From an uncultured Planctomycetaceae bacterium (lineage in GTDB: Bacteria; Planctomycetota; Planctomycetia; Planctomycetales; Planctomycetaceae), in NCBI GenBank assembly GCA_943787265.1, contig CALSLT010000004.1, positions 248,001 to 312,000 of the forward strand: 64,000 nt of DNA, given 5' to 3'. Of this stretch, positions 8,649 through 16,718 are shown in pieces. The notes beneath the pieces are model-generated. The model worked only from the letters and a program-made list of their open reading frames with translations. It ran no database searches and was not told where the DNA came from. Both the position numbers and the translations under genes were made by a program. Every line of letters starts with the position of its first letter. Positions within the stretch are counted from its first letter, which is position 1.

Positions 8649-9584
8649 ATGACCGAAAAGAAAAAGAAAGCGACTCGCCGCAAGAAGGCGGAACCGGCAC
8701 CACCGCCCGAGCCACCGCTGAAGGACCGTATCCTGGGAACGATTTTCCGCCCTCGGCTTCTTCTGTGGGGAGCCCTCATCGGGGCATCGGCCGTGCTGGC
8801 CCCGATTGTTTCGCGAATGCTGCCGGACCTGTCGGCTCGTGACGAGTACCGGCTTAGGACGCGCGACATCGAAGTTCCCGACCAACCAAGGTGGGTGCCG
8901 ATCACTTTCGTCGATCAGGTCATCGAGTCCGCCGAACTGCCAGACGAAGTGTCCGTGCTGAAGCCGGATCTCGCGGCACAGATCGCCGCCGCCTTCGAAC
9001 AACATCCCTGGGTGCAGAAGCCGGTCACCGTTCGAGTTTCAGTTCCAGCTCGCGTTGAGGTTTCGTTCGACTATCGTGAGCCGGTGGCGATGGTCAAAAT
9101 CAGCGACGGGCATTACCCGATTGATGCAGACGGCATTCTACTGCCGCCGGGAGATTTCCCGCCGTCAGACATCCAGCTCTACCCCGAAATCACCGGCATG
9201 ACGACCACGCCTCTCGCTCGAGTCGGTGCTGCCTGGGGTGACGAGCGAGTCACCGCGGCAGCAAGGCTGGCGGTTGTCCTGTTCCCTTATTGGAGCGAAT
9301 GGAAACTCAGTTCCGTCGAAGTTCCTCCTCGCGCCACGGCGGAAGTCGTCTACGAAGAGCTTCGCTTAGTCGTCAATACGGACGGCGGTTCGAAGATCAT
9401 CTGGGGCCGGGCCCCCGGCAACGACCACCCGCTGGAAGTCACCGACGAACAGAAAATCGGCCGCCTGAAGAGTTTCTTAAGTAAAGCAAAATCGTTCGAT
9501 GGCCCGTGGGAGATCAACATCAATCACTTGCGGGTGATCACGGTCAACCCACTGGAAGACCGGCAGACTTCGGGATTGCGTTAA
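8649..9584 (+). CDS. FtsQ/DivIB-like single-pass membrane protein with POTRA-type domain
   Basis: A 311-residue bitopic protein from ATG 8649; a GTG at 8613 in frame is an alternative. The N-terminal 30 residues are Lys/Pro-rich, a transmembrane helix spans about 37-54, and the rest is periplasmic. The segment HPWVQKPVTVRVSVPARVEV followed by REPVAMV and YPIDADGILLP mirrors the order in FtsQ: a POTRA strand, then the (P/A)-x-A family box and the D-x-x-G-x-L turn. FtsQ links division proteins in other bacteria. Planctomycetes generally lack FtsZ, so the role of such a relative is unclear. The assignment is from pattern, not alignment. No neighbouring mur or fts genes are visible. Confidence 0.55.
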   Translation: MTEKKKKATRRKKAEPAPPPEPPLKDRILGTIFRPRLLLWGALIGASAVLAPIVSRMLPDLSARDEYRLRTRDIEVPDQPRWVPITFVDQVIESAELPDEVSVLKPDLAAQIAAAFEQHPWVQKPVTVRVSVPARVEVSFDYREPVAMVKISDGHYPIDADGILLPPGDFPPSDIQLYPEITGMTTTPLARVGAAWGDERVTAAARLAVVLFPYWSEWKLSSVEVPPRATAEVVYEELRLVVNTDGGSKIIWGRAPGNDHPLEVTDEQKIGRLKSFLSKAKSFDGPWEININHLRVITVNPLEDRQTSGLR

Positions 9585-9608
9585 GCAGCTCTGCAACGAA
9601 ACGAAGAC

Positions 9609-9664
9609 GTAGCCGGACTCGCAAAAGTTCGGTCTTTGCACCGAAGTGTTACCACTCCGGCTAC
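9609..9664. repeat. Inverted repeat, gtagccgg family, copy 2
   Basis: Arms at 9609-9632 and 9641-9664 start GTAGCCGGACTCGCAA and end CACTCCGGCTAC with an 8-nt loop. The pairing is less perfect than in the copy at 7516-7580. It lies between the convergent FtsQ-like and Hsp70 genes, where it could also act as a terminator. Confidence 0.6.
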
Positions 9665-9692
9665 GACTCAAGTGCCAAACAAGAGAACGCTG

Positions 9693-11963
9693 CTAATCGT
9701 CGACAAGCTGCCAGAACTCTTCCTCGCCGTCCGCAGTGAGTCCGCCTTTCTTCAACCCGCCCGACTTAGCCCCGGCATCAGCCTTTCCGCTCAGCGATGG
9801 TGGAAGAGGTGGAGCCTTCACGGATGGGCCACCGGAGCGTGCCTTCTTCGGCTTCACTTTGCGCCGCGTTTCAGCCGTCGGTGGTTTCTTCGGTTTCGCG
9901 TTGTCGGCGAATTCGAGTTCAAGAATCTCATCATCGTCGATCGGAATTGCTGGACCACTTTTTGGACCGCTACTGACTCGTTTGGCCGGCTTGTCTCCTG
10001 ACGCCTTTCGAGGCGTCTTTCCTGACGACGAAGATCGCTTCCCGGTGGGACGTACCTTCACCTTTCGCTTCTTTGGTCCGTCCGCCGAAGTACGACCGGC
10101 CTTCGCCCTGGAACATGCCGGACAGCTTCCGCGATGATCGAGCGTTTCGCCGCACTTATTGCAAAGCGGTACGGGCATGCCAGCGTCTTCCAGGTCATCA
10201 TCAAGCAATGCATCGCCAAGGTTAATCTCTCCCGAAACGGGGCCAGCTGTTGATTGCCCAATGGCAATCTCGTCGGAGATCGGCCGGGGCGAAACCTTCT
10301 TCGAAGTCGAGGGAGCCTTCTTTGGCGTTGGCGGCGGGCTGTCCTTATCTTTGCGTGGTGCGGCCGGAGTTTTGATCTCGCTTGATTGCCAGTCCGTGAC
10401 TTCCGGAGCGGCGGCCGGAATCGCGGCAGAGCTGGTTGCAACGCCGTCTTTCACAACAACACTTTCTTCGCGAACAATCTCTGTCGAAGCCTGCTTACCG
10501 CTCGTAACGTCCGTCGCGTCAACGTGAACGCGAGCCTGTTCGTCGTACGAAATGGTCACTTTGATCTGCGAGTTTTCCGGCAATTCCGGGGGCAGGTCTT
10601 CGATGATGCAGGTGCCAAGTTCGACGTACTGCTCGTCGGCCTTCGTGCCACTTTCGACAATCTTCAGATGCACACGTTTCTGGTTCGGAGAAATCGTTCC
10701 AAACTGATGAGTGATCGACGTCGGCAGCGGAGTATTCGCCGGGATCTGGTAATGCGGAACTCGGTTATTATTTTCATCCCGGACCAGAACGCCGAGCCCC
10801 CGTGCGTTAACACTTTGCTGAGTAATACTTGCCAATCGAGCGCTGACTTCTTCGTTGAGAATCGACTTGGCGAAGTCGTTATTCGTCAGCAACATCCCGG
10901 CGTAGTAAGTTGCTCCATGAGCAATCGACTGGTCCGGCGACAGCGACGTGTTCAACGTTCGACCGCCGAGTTGTTTCAACGCGTTTCGAACCATCGGCAT
11001 TCGCGATGCGCCACCGACTGTCAGAATAACGTCGACGTGAGCCCAGCCCATTTTGTTATCTTTAAGCATCGCCTGCGTGATCTCACACGTTTGCGAAACC
11101 AACGGCTTTGTCAGTGACTGAAACTGACTTTGTTCGACCTGGTAAGACTTACGGTGACCTCCGTGCTGACACGTCAGCGCCGCTTTCGGACGAACGGTCA
11201 GACTTCGTTTTGTGTTCTCAACTTCCAGAGCCATGAACTGCAGGCTCTCCGGATCGCTGCGGGGGTCGACCTTGAACTCTTTGACAAACTGCTTGGCGAT
11301 CGCGTCCAGCAGCGTGCGGTTCCAGTCGATGCCGCCGAGATTCAGATCGCCGCTGCTGGCAATCACTTTGACTTCATTCTTCTGATACTTCACCAGCGAT
11401 AGGTCGAACGTTCCACCGCCCAGGTCGTAGACCATGATCCGCTGCTCTTCGGCCAGTTCGGTGAACCACAGTCCTTCCGTGCCAAGCACATAGCACAGCG
11501 CCGCGGCGACGGGTTCGTTGATCATGTCGACTTTGGAAAGCCCCGCTCGCTTGCCAGCTTCCATAACCCATTGACGCTGGACGTCGCTGAACTGGGCCGG
11601 CACCGTGATGACTGCCTGCTCGATCTTTCCAATCTGTTCTTCCGCCGCGGACAGAAGCTTCTTCAGCACCAGCGTTGCGATGTCAATCGGAGTGTAAGAT
11701 CGATCGTCGACGACCCACTTGTGTTCGGCATCGCCCATGTACCGCTTCGAGTTTTGCACGACTCGCAACGGCTTTACAACGGCATTACGAAGCGCTTCGG
11801 TGCCGACAACGACTTCTCCGCCTTCGTCAAACAGGACGACCGACGGCGTCGACAGTTCGCCTTCCTGATTAGCCAGCGTGACCGGTTCGCCATGCTCGTT
11901 CAGATACGAGATGCACGAGTAGGTTGTTCCAAGGTCGATTCCGACAGCGTGAGTCTTAAGCAT
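9693..11963 (-). CDS. Hsp70/DnaK family protein with long disordered tail and zinc ribbon
   Basis: A 756-residue protein. ATG 11963 gives the typical N-terminus MLKTHAVGIDLGTTYSCISY with the phosphate-1 loop. Other ATPase marks are VYDLGGGTFDLSLV (phosphate 2), NEPVAAALCY and VDVILTVGGASRMPMV (adenosine box). A substrate-binding beta-domain follows to about residue 515. The last roughly 240 residues differ from DnaK: an Ala/Ser/Pro/Lys-rich region containing a CxxC-x9-CxxC zinc ribbon (CNKC...CPAC) at about residue 600, then more basic low complexity. No dnaJ or grpE is adjacent, so this is a specialised paralogue rather than the housekeeping chaperone. An in-frame extension to 12131 has no Hsp70 similarity and was not used. 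Confidence 0.85.
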   Translation of the reverse strand: MLKTHAVGIDLGTTYSCISYLNEHGEPVTLANQEGELSTPSVVLFDEGGEVVVGTEALRNAVVKPLRVVQNSKRYMGDAEHKWVVDDRSYTPIDIATLVLKKLLSAAEEQIGKIEQAVITVPAQFSDVQRQWVMEAGKRAGLSKVDMINEPVAAALCYVLGTEGLWFTELAEEQRIMVYDLGGGTFDLSLVKYQKNEVKVIASSGDLNLGGIDWNRTLLDAIAKQFVKEFKVDPRSDPESLQFMALEVENTKRSLTVRPKAALTCQHGGHRKSYQVEQSQFQSLTKPLVSQTCEITQAMLKDNKMGWAHVDVILTVGGASRMPMVRNALKQLGGRTLNTSLSPDQSIAHGATYYAGMLLTNNDFAKSILNEEVSARLASITQQSVNARGLGVLVRDENNNRVPHYQIPANTPLPTSITHQFGTISPNQKRVHLKIVESGTKADEQYVELGTCIIEDLPPELPENSQIKVTISYDEQARVHVDATDVTSGKQASTEIVREESVVVKDGVATSSAAIPAAAPEVTDWQSSEIKTPAAPRKDKDSPPPTPKKAPSTSKKVSPRPISDEIAIGQSTAGPVSGEINLGDALLDDDLEDAGMPVPLCNKCGETLDHRGSCPACSRAKAGRTSADGPKKRKVKVRPTGKRSSSSGKTPRKASGDKPAKRVSSGPKSGPAIPIDDDEILELEFADNAKPKKPPTAETRRKVKPKKARSGGPSVKAPPLPPSLSGKADAGAKSGGLKKGGLTADGEEEFWQLVDD

Positions 11964-12176
11964 CTGAGTCAGTCTTTCCTGGCTGCAAGCTCGAGCCGTT
12001 TTCAACGCGTCTGTTGCTGGTTTTTCCGTCGTCAGTCGAAGCGAATTTCGATTTCCGCTTGCCGAACAGACATCGGCATTGCTGTCGCCGAACGGGAAAC
12101 CCACAATGGCAGAAACGCCGAAACTGCCCACCAGTCAACAGCTTCCGCCGCGAGTTCAGCCATCGTATCAACGCTT

Positions 12177-13451
12177 ATGACGCCTCTCCAGCAAACACTC
12201 GACACCATTAAGGTCACTCCGAAAGAACGCTTCGGAGTAACGGGATATCGTTTTTTTCTGGTTGCAGTCGTTTTTCAGGCCTCATTTCTGAACCAATTTG
12301 CCAACGCTCAGCCATTGGCAGGTTCGGACGCGCCGATTCTCACAGATACACCGCCGACTTTTCTGACCGGCCGAGCGTTCGAAGATGCACTGGTCGAATC
12401 GATTTCTCTCGCCTGGCAGGGACAGAATCTTCGCGACGGCCTGCGGAAGCTTTCCGAAACCAAACAAGTGTCGATCGTTCTTGACCGACGCATCGATCCC
12501 AGCCAGCAACTGACTCTGCAAATTCAGAAGCGAACTCTCAAGGCCGTACTGAAAGTAATCGCGACGGAAGCGCGAGCGGACATCAGCGTTCTGGGCAACG
12601 CCGTTTACGTCGGTCCCAAAGGAGTTGCCTCGCGTCTTCGCACGGTCGAAGAAATCGTGGCGTCACAACTGGTGTCGGGAAAGGCGACAACCATCAGCGC
12701 TGACGCTTCCCCCGCAACTCGCCGCCGCTTCGAACTTCTTGCCCGGCGAACGTTGAACTGGTCAGACCTGACCACACCGCGAGAACTGCTGGCCGAAGTC
12801 GCGAGTCGTTACGCATTGAAAATCGAATCAGCCGATCTCGTCCCGCACGACTTGTGGGGACAAGCGACTTTACCGTCTGGGTCTGCGAGTCAGTTGTTGC
12901 TGGCAATCCTCGCTCAGTTCAATCTGAGTTTCGAATGGACCGAAAGCCGCGACGGAATTCGCCTTGTCGACATGCCACTCGACCCGCGCATCGAAAAGCA
13001 GTTCACTCTCAAACGTGGAACCGAGCAAACGATCCTGGCCGAGATCACCCGACGAATGCCGGGCCTCGAACCTCAGGTGACCACCCGCAGAATCAAAGTC
13101 GTTGGAACCGTCGAGCAAATCGAAACCGTCGAAGCGATCATTCACCCGGAGCGGCAACCGAACAACGCGCGTCCGAATCAGCGGAAAGTCGCTGACGGAG
13201 TAACCGTCTTCACCTTCGAGGCAACGGCCCCGCTGGGAGCGTTCATGGCCACTCTGGAAAAACAGGCCGGCTTCAAATTTCAATACGACGAAGACGTCTT
13301 CAAACAGGCCGACATCCGCCTCGACAAGCGAATCTTTCTGGAAGCCAAAGACCTAACCGCGCAGGAAGTCTTCGAAAAGATGTTCCCCCCGCAAAACATC
13401 GCCTACAAAGTCGACGGCAAAACCGTCCGCCTCTCCCCAGCCTCGCGATAG
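12177..13451 (+). CDS. Secreted protein with three STN-like domains and a secretin N-like segment
   Basis: A 424-residue protein from ATG 12177, with a signal segment at about residues 21-45 (ending FANAQ). Three similar alpha/beta units occur at about 84-146, 200-266 and 351-421. Each has a helix with GLRKL/LLAEV/FMATLEKQAG, a strand, then a helix of the LKAVLKVI type and a final strand pair ending in YVGP, RLVD or VRLS. This is the pattern of STN domains (secretin and TonB N-terminus). Residues about 272-325 resemble the secretin N domain. The beta-barrel secretin domain is absent, so this is not a full secretin. A periplasmic partner or adaptor of a secretion or pilus system is possible. 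It is divergent from the Hsp70 gene. Confidence 0.65.
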   Translation: MTPLQQTLDTIKVTPKERFGVTGYRFFLVAVVFQASFLNQFANAQPLAGSDAPILTDTPPTFLTGRAFEDALVESISLAWQGQNLRDGLRKLSETKQVSIVLDRRIDPSQQLTLQIQKRTLKAVLKVIATEARADISVLGNAVYVGPKGVASRLRTVEEIVASQLVSGKATTISADASPATRRRFELLARRTLNWSDLTTPRELLAEVASRYALKIESADLVPHDLWGQATLPSGSASQLLLAILAQFNLSFEWTESRDGIRLVDMPLDPRIEKQFTLKRGTEQTILAEITRRMPGLEPQVTTRRIKVVGTVEQIETVEAIIHPERQPNNARPNQRKVADGVTVFTFEATAPLGAFMATLEKQAGFKFQYDEDVFKQADIRLDKRIFLEAKDLTAQEVFEKMFPPQNIAYKVDGKTVRLSPASR

Positions 13452-13821
13452 CTACCGGGTTACAAAGATCGGGTTGTGGTCATCGTTGATGATTCTTCCG
13501 ATCGTGTTTGCCACGGAGAGAACCAGTCAGGGGAAAATCTCGCCCAATTCGAGATTCTTGCCAGGAACATTTCATTGCTCGGTGTCTAAGAAGGGGCTGC
13601 GCTTGGATTGCGCGCGTCAGTTTGGTTCTGTCTCGCAACCAGCGGAACCAAGTGTTGTAAATTCGCGGTCGAGTACGGTCGTGCAACATTGAAAATCCGG
13701 CATCGCGATTGAGTCAGTTATCTGAAGTTAAGACTGCGACCTGAACAGTCACCACGTATCATGCCGATCTGACCGCCGGGCGGTCGCACGTGATAATTTG
13801 ACAATCGCACAGAGGCCTCGC
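13452..13821. other. Intergenic gap, no recognised feature
   Basis: About 370 bases between the STN protein and the next plus-strand gene. No RNA gene, clear terminator or protein with recognisable features was found. Two short overlapping ORFs on opposite strands look like chance openings. Confidence 0.4.
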
Positions 13822-14763
13822 ATGACTCGACAAGTTGTTCTGCAGACATTCTTGCTACTTGCATGTCAAGTTTCTGTGTTCAGTGCCGAGCCCGCGTTTC
13901 GAAGCTGGGCCATTGTCACATCGCCAGAAATTCGCGAGACAGGAATTGCGGATCTGCTGGCCGTTCAGCTCTCAAAGATGCAACTTGAACTTGTCGAGCG
14001 TGACGAGATTGATCGACTGACTCGAGAATTGGAGCTGTCTCGACTGTTGGGAGCAGTGGGCGCCGCGGATCGTCTGCAACTCGGGCAGCGAGTTGGCGCA
14101 AACGCGATGATCCTTCTGTCGCGAGTCACGCAAAACGACACCCCAGTGGTAAGACTCGTTATCTGTGACTGCGTCTACGGATCTCGATTACTGCTGGAAC
14201 ACTTCCCACAGCCTGACACGGATGCAGCATTGATTGCTGACGCTGTCGCTCGCGCGGTTGTTCAGACACGAGAACGGTTCAGTAACGGCGTCGAGAGCGT
14301 CATTACAGTTTCGTCGATTCTTTCAAAGAATCTCACTCGCGACTTCGACCATTTGCAGTATGGATTCGCCGCTCTGTTGGGGCAGGCGCTGAACCATCGG
14401 GCTGGAATCGCCGTTCTTGAAATCGAAGAAACGCGAGCGATCAGCGATGAACTGCGTCAGTCAAACGGCGAAATTCGCAAGCGAAAAATGCCGCTGTTTA
14501 TTGAGGGCGAGTTTCGCGTACTCCAATCGGAATCAGCGAGCAAATTTGCAACCCGATTGCGCTCCTGTGAAATCACACTCCGGGACCGGAGTGGCAAAGC
14601 TAGCCAGCCGGATGTCGTATACCGTGGAAACAGCGGACTAACGCACTTGAAGGATCTTTACGCCCTGGAAGAGCTTGTCCTTGTTAAAGCAGACGTCTCA
14701 GATGCCGGCTTGAGGACAATCGGCGACCTTCGTGGTCTGAAGGCTGTCTGCGGTAGCCCATGA
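13822..14763 (+). pseudogene. Secreted protein truncated by IS3-type remnant (CsgG-like N-terminus, start of leucine-rich repeats)
   Basis: From ATG 13822 the frame encodes 313 residues with a signal segment (VLQTFLLLACQVSVFSAEP). The N-terminal half (IVTSPEIRETGIADLLAVQL, ELVERDEIDRL, RVGANAMILLSRV) resembles the CsgG/LpoB-type fold found in planctomycete secreted proteins; this call is tentative. The C-terminus (LKDLYALEELVLVKADVSDAGLRTIGDLRGL) reads as the first leucine-rich repeat of the DAGL type, then stops at CGSP inside the mobile-element remnant. So the original protein was very likely longer and its repeat domain has been lost. No continuation is recognisable to the right of the element. 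It may still be expressed as a short form. Confidence 0.6.
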
Positions 14764-14810
14764 CTGGTGGACACCTGAAGGATTGCAAAGAATCCTTTCA
14801 GGAGACCGTT

Positions 14811-15122
14811 ATGTCAGAGAAGTCAAAGCGACCACGTCGTTCATTCAGTGCTGAGTTCAAGCAGGATGCAGCCGATCTTGTCGTCAGGCAGGGTTACTCG
14901 TTCAAGGCGGCAGCGGACGCTGTTGGCATTGCTGCGAAGAGTCTCAGGGATTGGCACGCGAAGCTGGCTCCAGAGCCCGAACCGTGCGGTGACGACGCGT
15001 CGACCGCTGCCGCCTTGAACGAGTACCCCTGCTTGACCACAAGATCGACGGCGTCCCGCTTAAATTCAGCACTGAATGAACGACGTGCTCGCTTCGTTTT
15101 CTCTGACATGAAAGTCTCCTGA
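14811..15122 (+). pseudogene. IS3 transposase orfA fragment (left copy)
   Basis: Residues 1-65 match the HTH_Tnp_1 type orfA protein: basic start, FSAEFKQDAADLVVRQGYSF, then the recognition-helix part DAVGIAAKSLRDWHAK and LAPEPEPCGDD. After about residue 63 the frame passes into the antisense of the inverted right copy, so the rest of the 103 residues is not native. It lacks the leucine zipper and frameshift site needed for a working transposase. Confidence 0.75.
14894..15109 (-). pseudogene. IS3 transposase orfA fragment (right, inverted copy)
   Basis: Minus-strand frame from ATG 15109. Residues 1-35 (MSEKTKRARRSFSAEFKRD, then LVVKQGYSFKAAA) are homologous to the left copy but differ at several residues, so the two copies have diverged. 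The frame then runs into antisense of the left copy and ends. Non-functional. Confidence 0.75.
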
Positions 15123-15235
15123 AAGAAATCTTAGAAATCCTTCAGGTGTCCACCAGTCATGGGCTACCGCAGACGCGAGACAACGCAGAGCGCATTCGTC
15201 ACTTGATGGGGTTTAGCAGCGATCTACCGGCGGGA

Positions 15236-15268
15236 TAGCAGAGGCATAGCAGAGGCATAGCAGAGGCA
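15236..15268. repeat. 11-bp tandem repeat, three units
   Basis: Three direct copies of TAGCAGAGGCA lie just downstream of the IS remnant and near the 3' end of the regulator gene. Too few and too short for a CRISPR; likely slippage. Confidence 0.8.
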
Positions 15269-15376
15269 TAAACGCCGAGCCGCCGTTCGCGATTTTTCAA
15301 GTCAAGCATCTCCCGCGACTGCTCATTCATGTTGCCAATCAATAATGCAATTCTCGAACAATCAGACTCGCATGAA

Positions 15377-16555
15377 TCACGATCTGTGAAGATGCTGTTT
15401 GCGATACTCTCCTGGCGTTTTTCCGGTTTCACGTTTGAAGACAGCACAAAGTCGCTCTTTGTGGCTGTAGCCGGTCAGGCGTGTGATCTGTTCCAGCGTC
15501 ATGGGTGTCTCGCGAAGTAGTTGTTTAACACGAGCTACCTGAGTGGCCGTGATCTCTTCGTGAGGTGTGCGGTCGAGTTCTTCGCGGAAGCGACGTTCGA
15601 GTTGGCGGCGAGAAATGGAAGCAAACTCTGCGACATCGGCGACGTTAATCCCCTCGCAGGAGTACTCACGGATGAAGCGACAGGCTTTGGCAATTTCACG
15701 GTCATCGGATGCCTGGACCTGGGAGGAAAGTCGAGCGACAACGGACTGTGGCGGAATCAGTTCCAGTCGAGAATCAGCCGGGACGCCGTGCATCATCTCG
15801 TTCAGAACTTCGGCGGCACGATAGCCGACTCCCTGGGCATCGGGACGAACACTGGACAGCGGCGGGTCACACAACGGACAGATTGCATCGTCGTCGTCGA
15901 CCCCGACAATTCCGACGCTGTCTGGTACGTCGATGCCTGCGAGTCGACACGCATTCAAAACCTGCTGGCCTCGGATGTCGTTGCAGACGAACAGGCCAGT
16001 TGGTGGCCGCAGAGATTGCAACCAACGAGAAACACCGTCGTCATCAGTCAGTCCTGATTGCTCAGAAATTGTCGTGACATGATCTGCTTCGCCTGGCGAT
16101 TCATAGACGGACAGCGGAAAGCCAGCGGCAGTGGTCAGCTCGCGGAAGAACTTCAGACGGCTCGCCGAATAGTGGGTAAACCGAAAGCCGCAATAGGCGA
16201 ATCGTTCGAAGCCGCGTTCCCGCAAATGGTCGAATGCCAACCTGGCGACGAGTCGGTCATCAGTGTCGACGCGCGGCATGTTTCGAAAACGCTGACGGCA
16301 CCGGACATCGACAACGGGCACTTTGAGCTTTTTCAGTTGCCTGACTGAGTGCCTGTCTACCCGGGCAATCACTCCGGCAATCGATGCCGACTCCAGCCAG
16401 TCTGGAGGCAACTCGTCGATCGACATCTCCTGGTGCAGCAGCGACCAGTTAGTTCGAGTTCTGGCGAATAGAGCGATGCCTTTCAGCAGCTCGCGACCGT
16501 ACGAACGCGACGATTCCACCAGCAAGGCAACTTTGGGGCGAGCCGGAAAACTCAT
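15377..16555 (-). CDS. XylR-type transcriptional regulator (LacI-like sensor domain plus AraC HTH)
   Basis: A 392-residue protein. Residues 8-275 form a periplasmic-binding-protein-like sugar sensor (KVALLVESSRSYGRELLKGI, then GLFVCNDIRGQQVLNACR and GIVGVDDDDAICPL). Residues about 285-390 form an AraC double HTH (EGINVADVAEFASISRRQLE, with TGYSHKERLCAVFKRETG). This is the XylR architecture of planctomycetes and Bacteroidetes, where a sugar binds the sensor and the protein regulates carbohydrate genes. It is divergent from the PSD1/sulfatase train starting at 16719, so it most probably controls that locus; the operator was not identified. Confidence 0.9.
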   Translation of the reverse strand: MSFPARPKVALLVESSRSYGRELLKGIALFARTRTNWSLLHQEMSIDELPPDWLESASIAGVIARVDRHSVRQLKKLKVPVVDVRCRQRFRNMPRVDTDDRLVARLAFDHLRERGFERFAYCGFRFTHYSASRLKFFRELTTAAGFPLSVYESPGEADHVTTISEQSGLTDDDGVSRWLQSLRPPTGLFVCNDIRGQQVLNACRLAGIDVPDSVGIVGVDDDDAICPLCDPPLSSVRPDAQGVGYRAAEVLNEMMHGVPADSRLELIPPQSVVARLSSQVQASDDREIAKACRFIREYSCEGINVADVAEFASISRRQLERRFREELDRTPHEEITATQVARVKQLLRETPMTLEQITRLTGYSHKERLCAVFKRETGKTPGEYRKQHLHRS

Positions 16556-16718
16556 GATGTTTCTTCGCGTCGCAAATCGTTAATCACTTGTCGCATATGA
16601 TCATCGACAGACGACTCGCCAGCGTCAAGAATACAAAGTGACGTTGTCATGCGCGGCCGCCGTGTCGTCGGGACGCAATTCATCAAAGTGCTCATCCGAA
16701 TCTTACAGGTGCCAGCTC

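Larger units (their letters stand above)
14746..15174. mobile_element. IS3-family remnant: two inverted partial 5' ends forming a large palindrome
   Basis: Arms at 14746-14916 and 15004-15174 (171 nt each) are imperfect inverted repeats. Each starts with GTCTGCGGTAGCCCATGACT then GGTGGACACCTGAAGG, the GGACACC end typical of IS3-family elements. Each arm carries an orfA start: MSEKSKRPRRSFSAEF (plus strand, ATG 14811) and MSEKTKRARRSFSAEF (minus strand, ATG 15109). No orfB with the DDE catalytic domain is present. The left copy runs further, to about 15001. The element terminates the upstream coding sequence. Confidence 0.8.

Noticed and set aside
11571-12176. N-terminal extension of the STN protein frame by about 200 codons
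   Set aside because: It lies fully antisense to the Hsp70 ATPase region and has no signal or domain; a signal peptide begins just after ATG 12177.
15236-15268. Possible CRISPR array
   Set aside because: The units are 11 bp and directly adjacent, with no spacers and no cas genes nearby.
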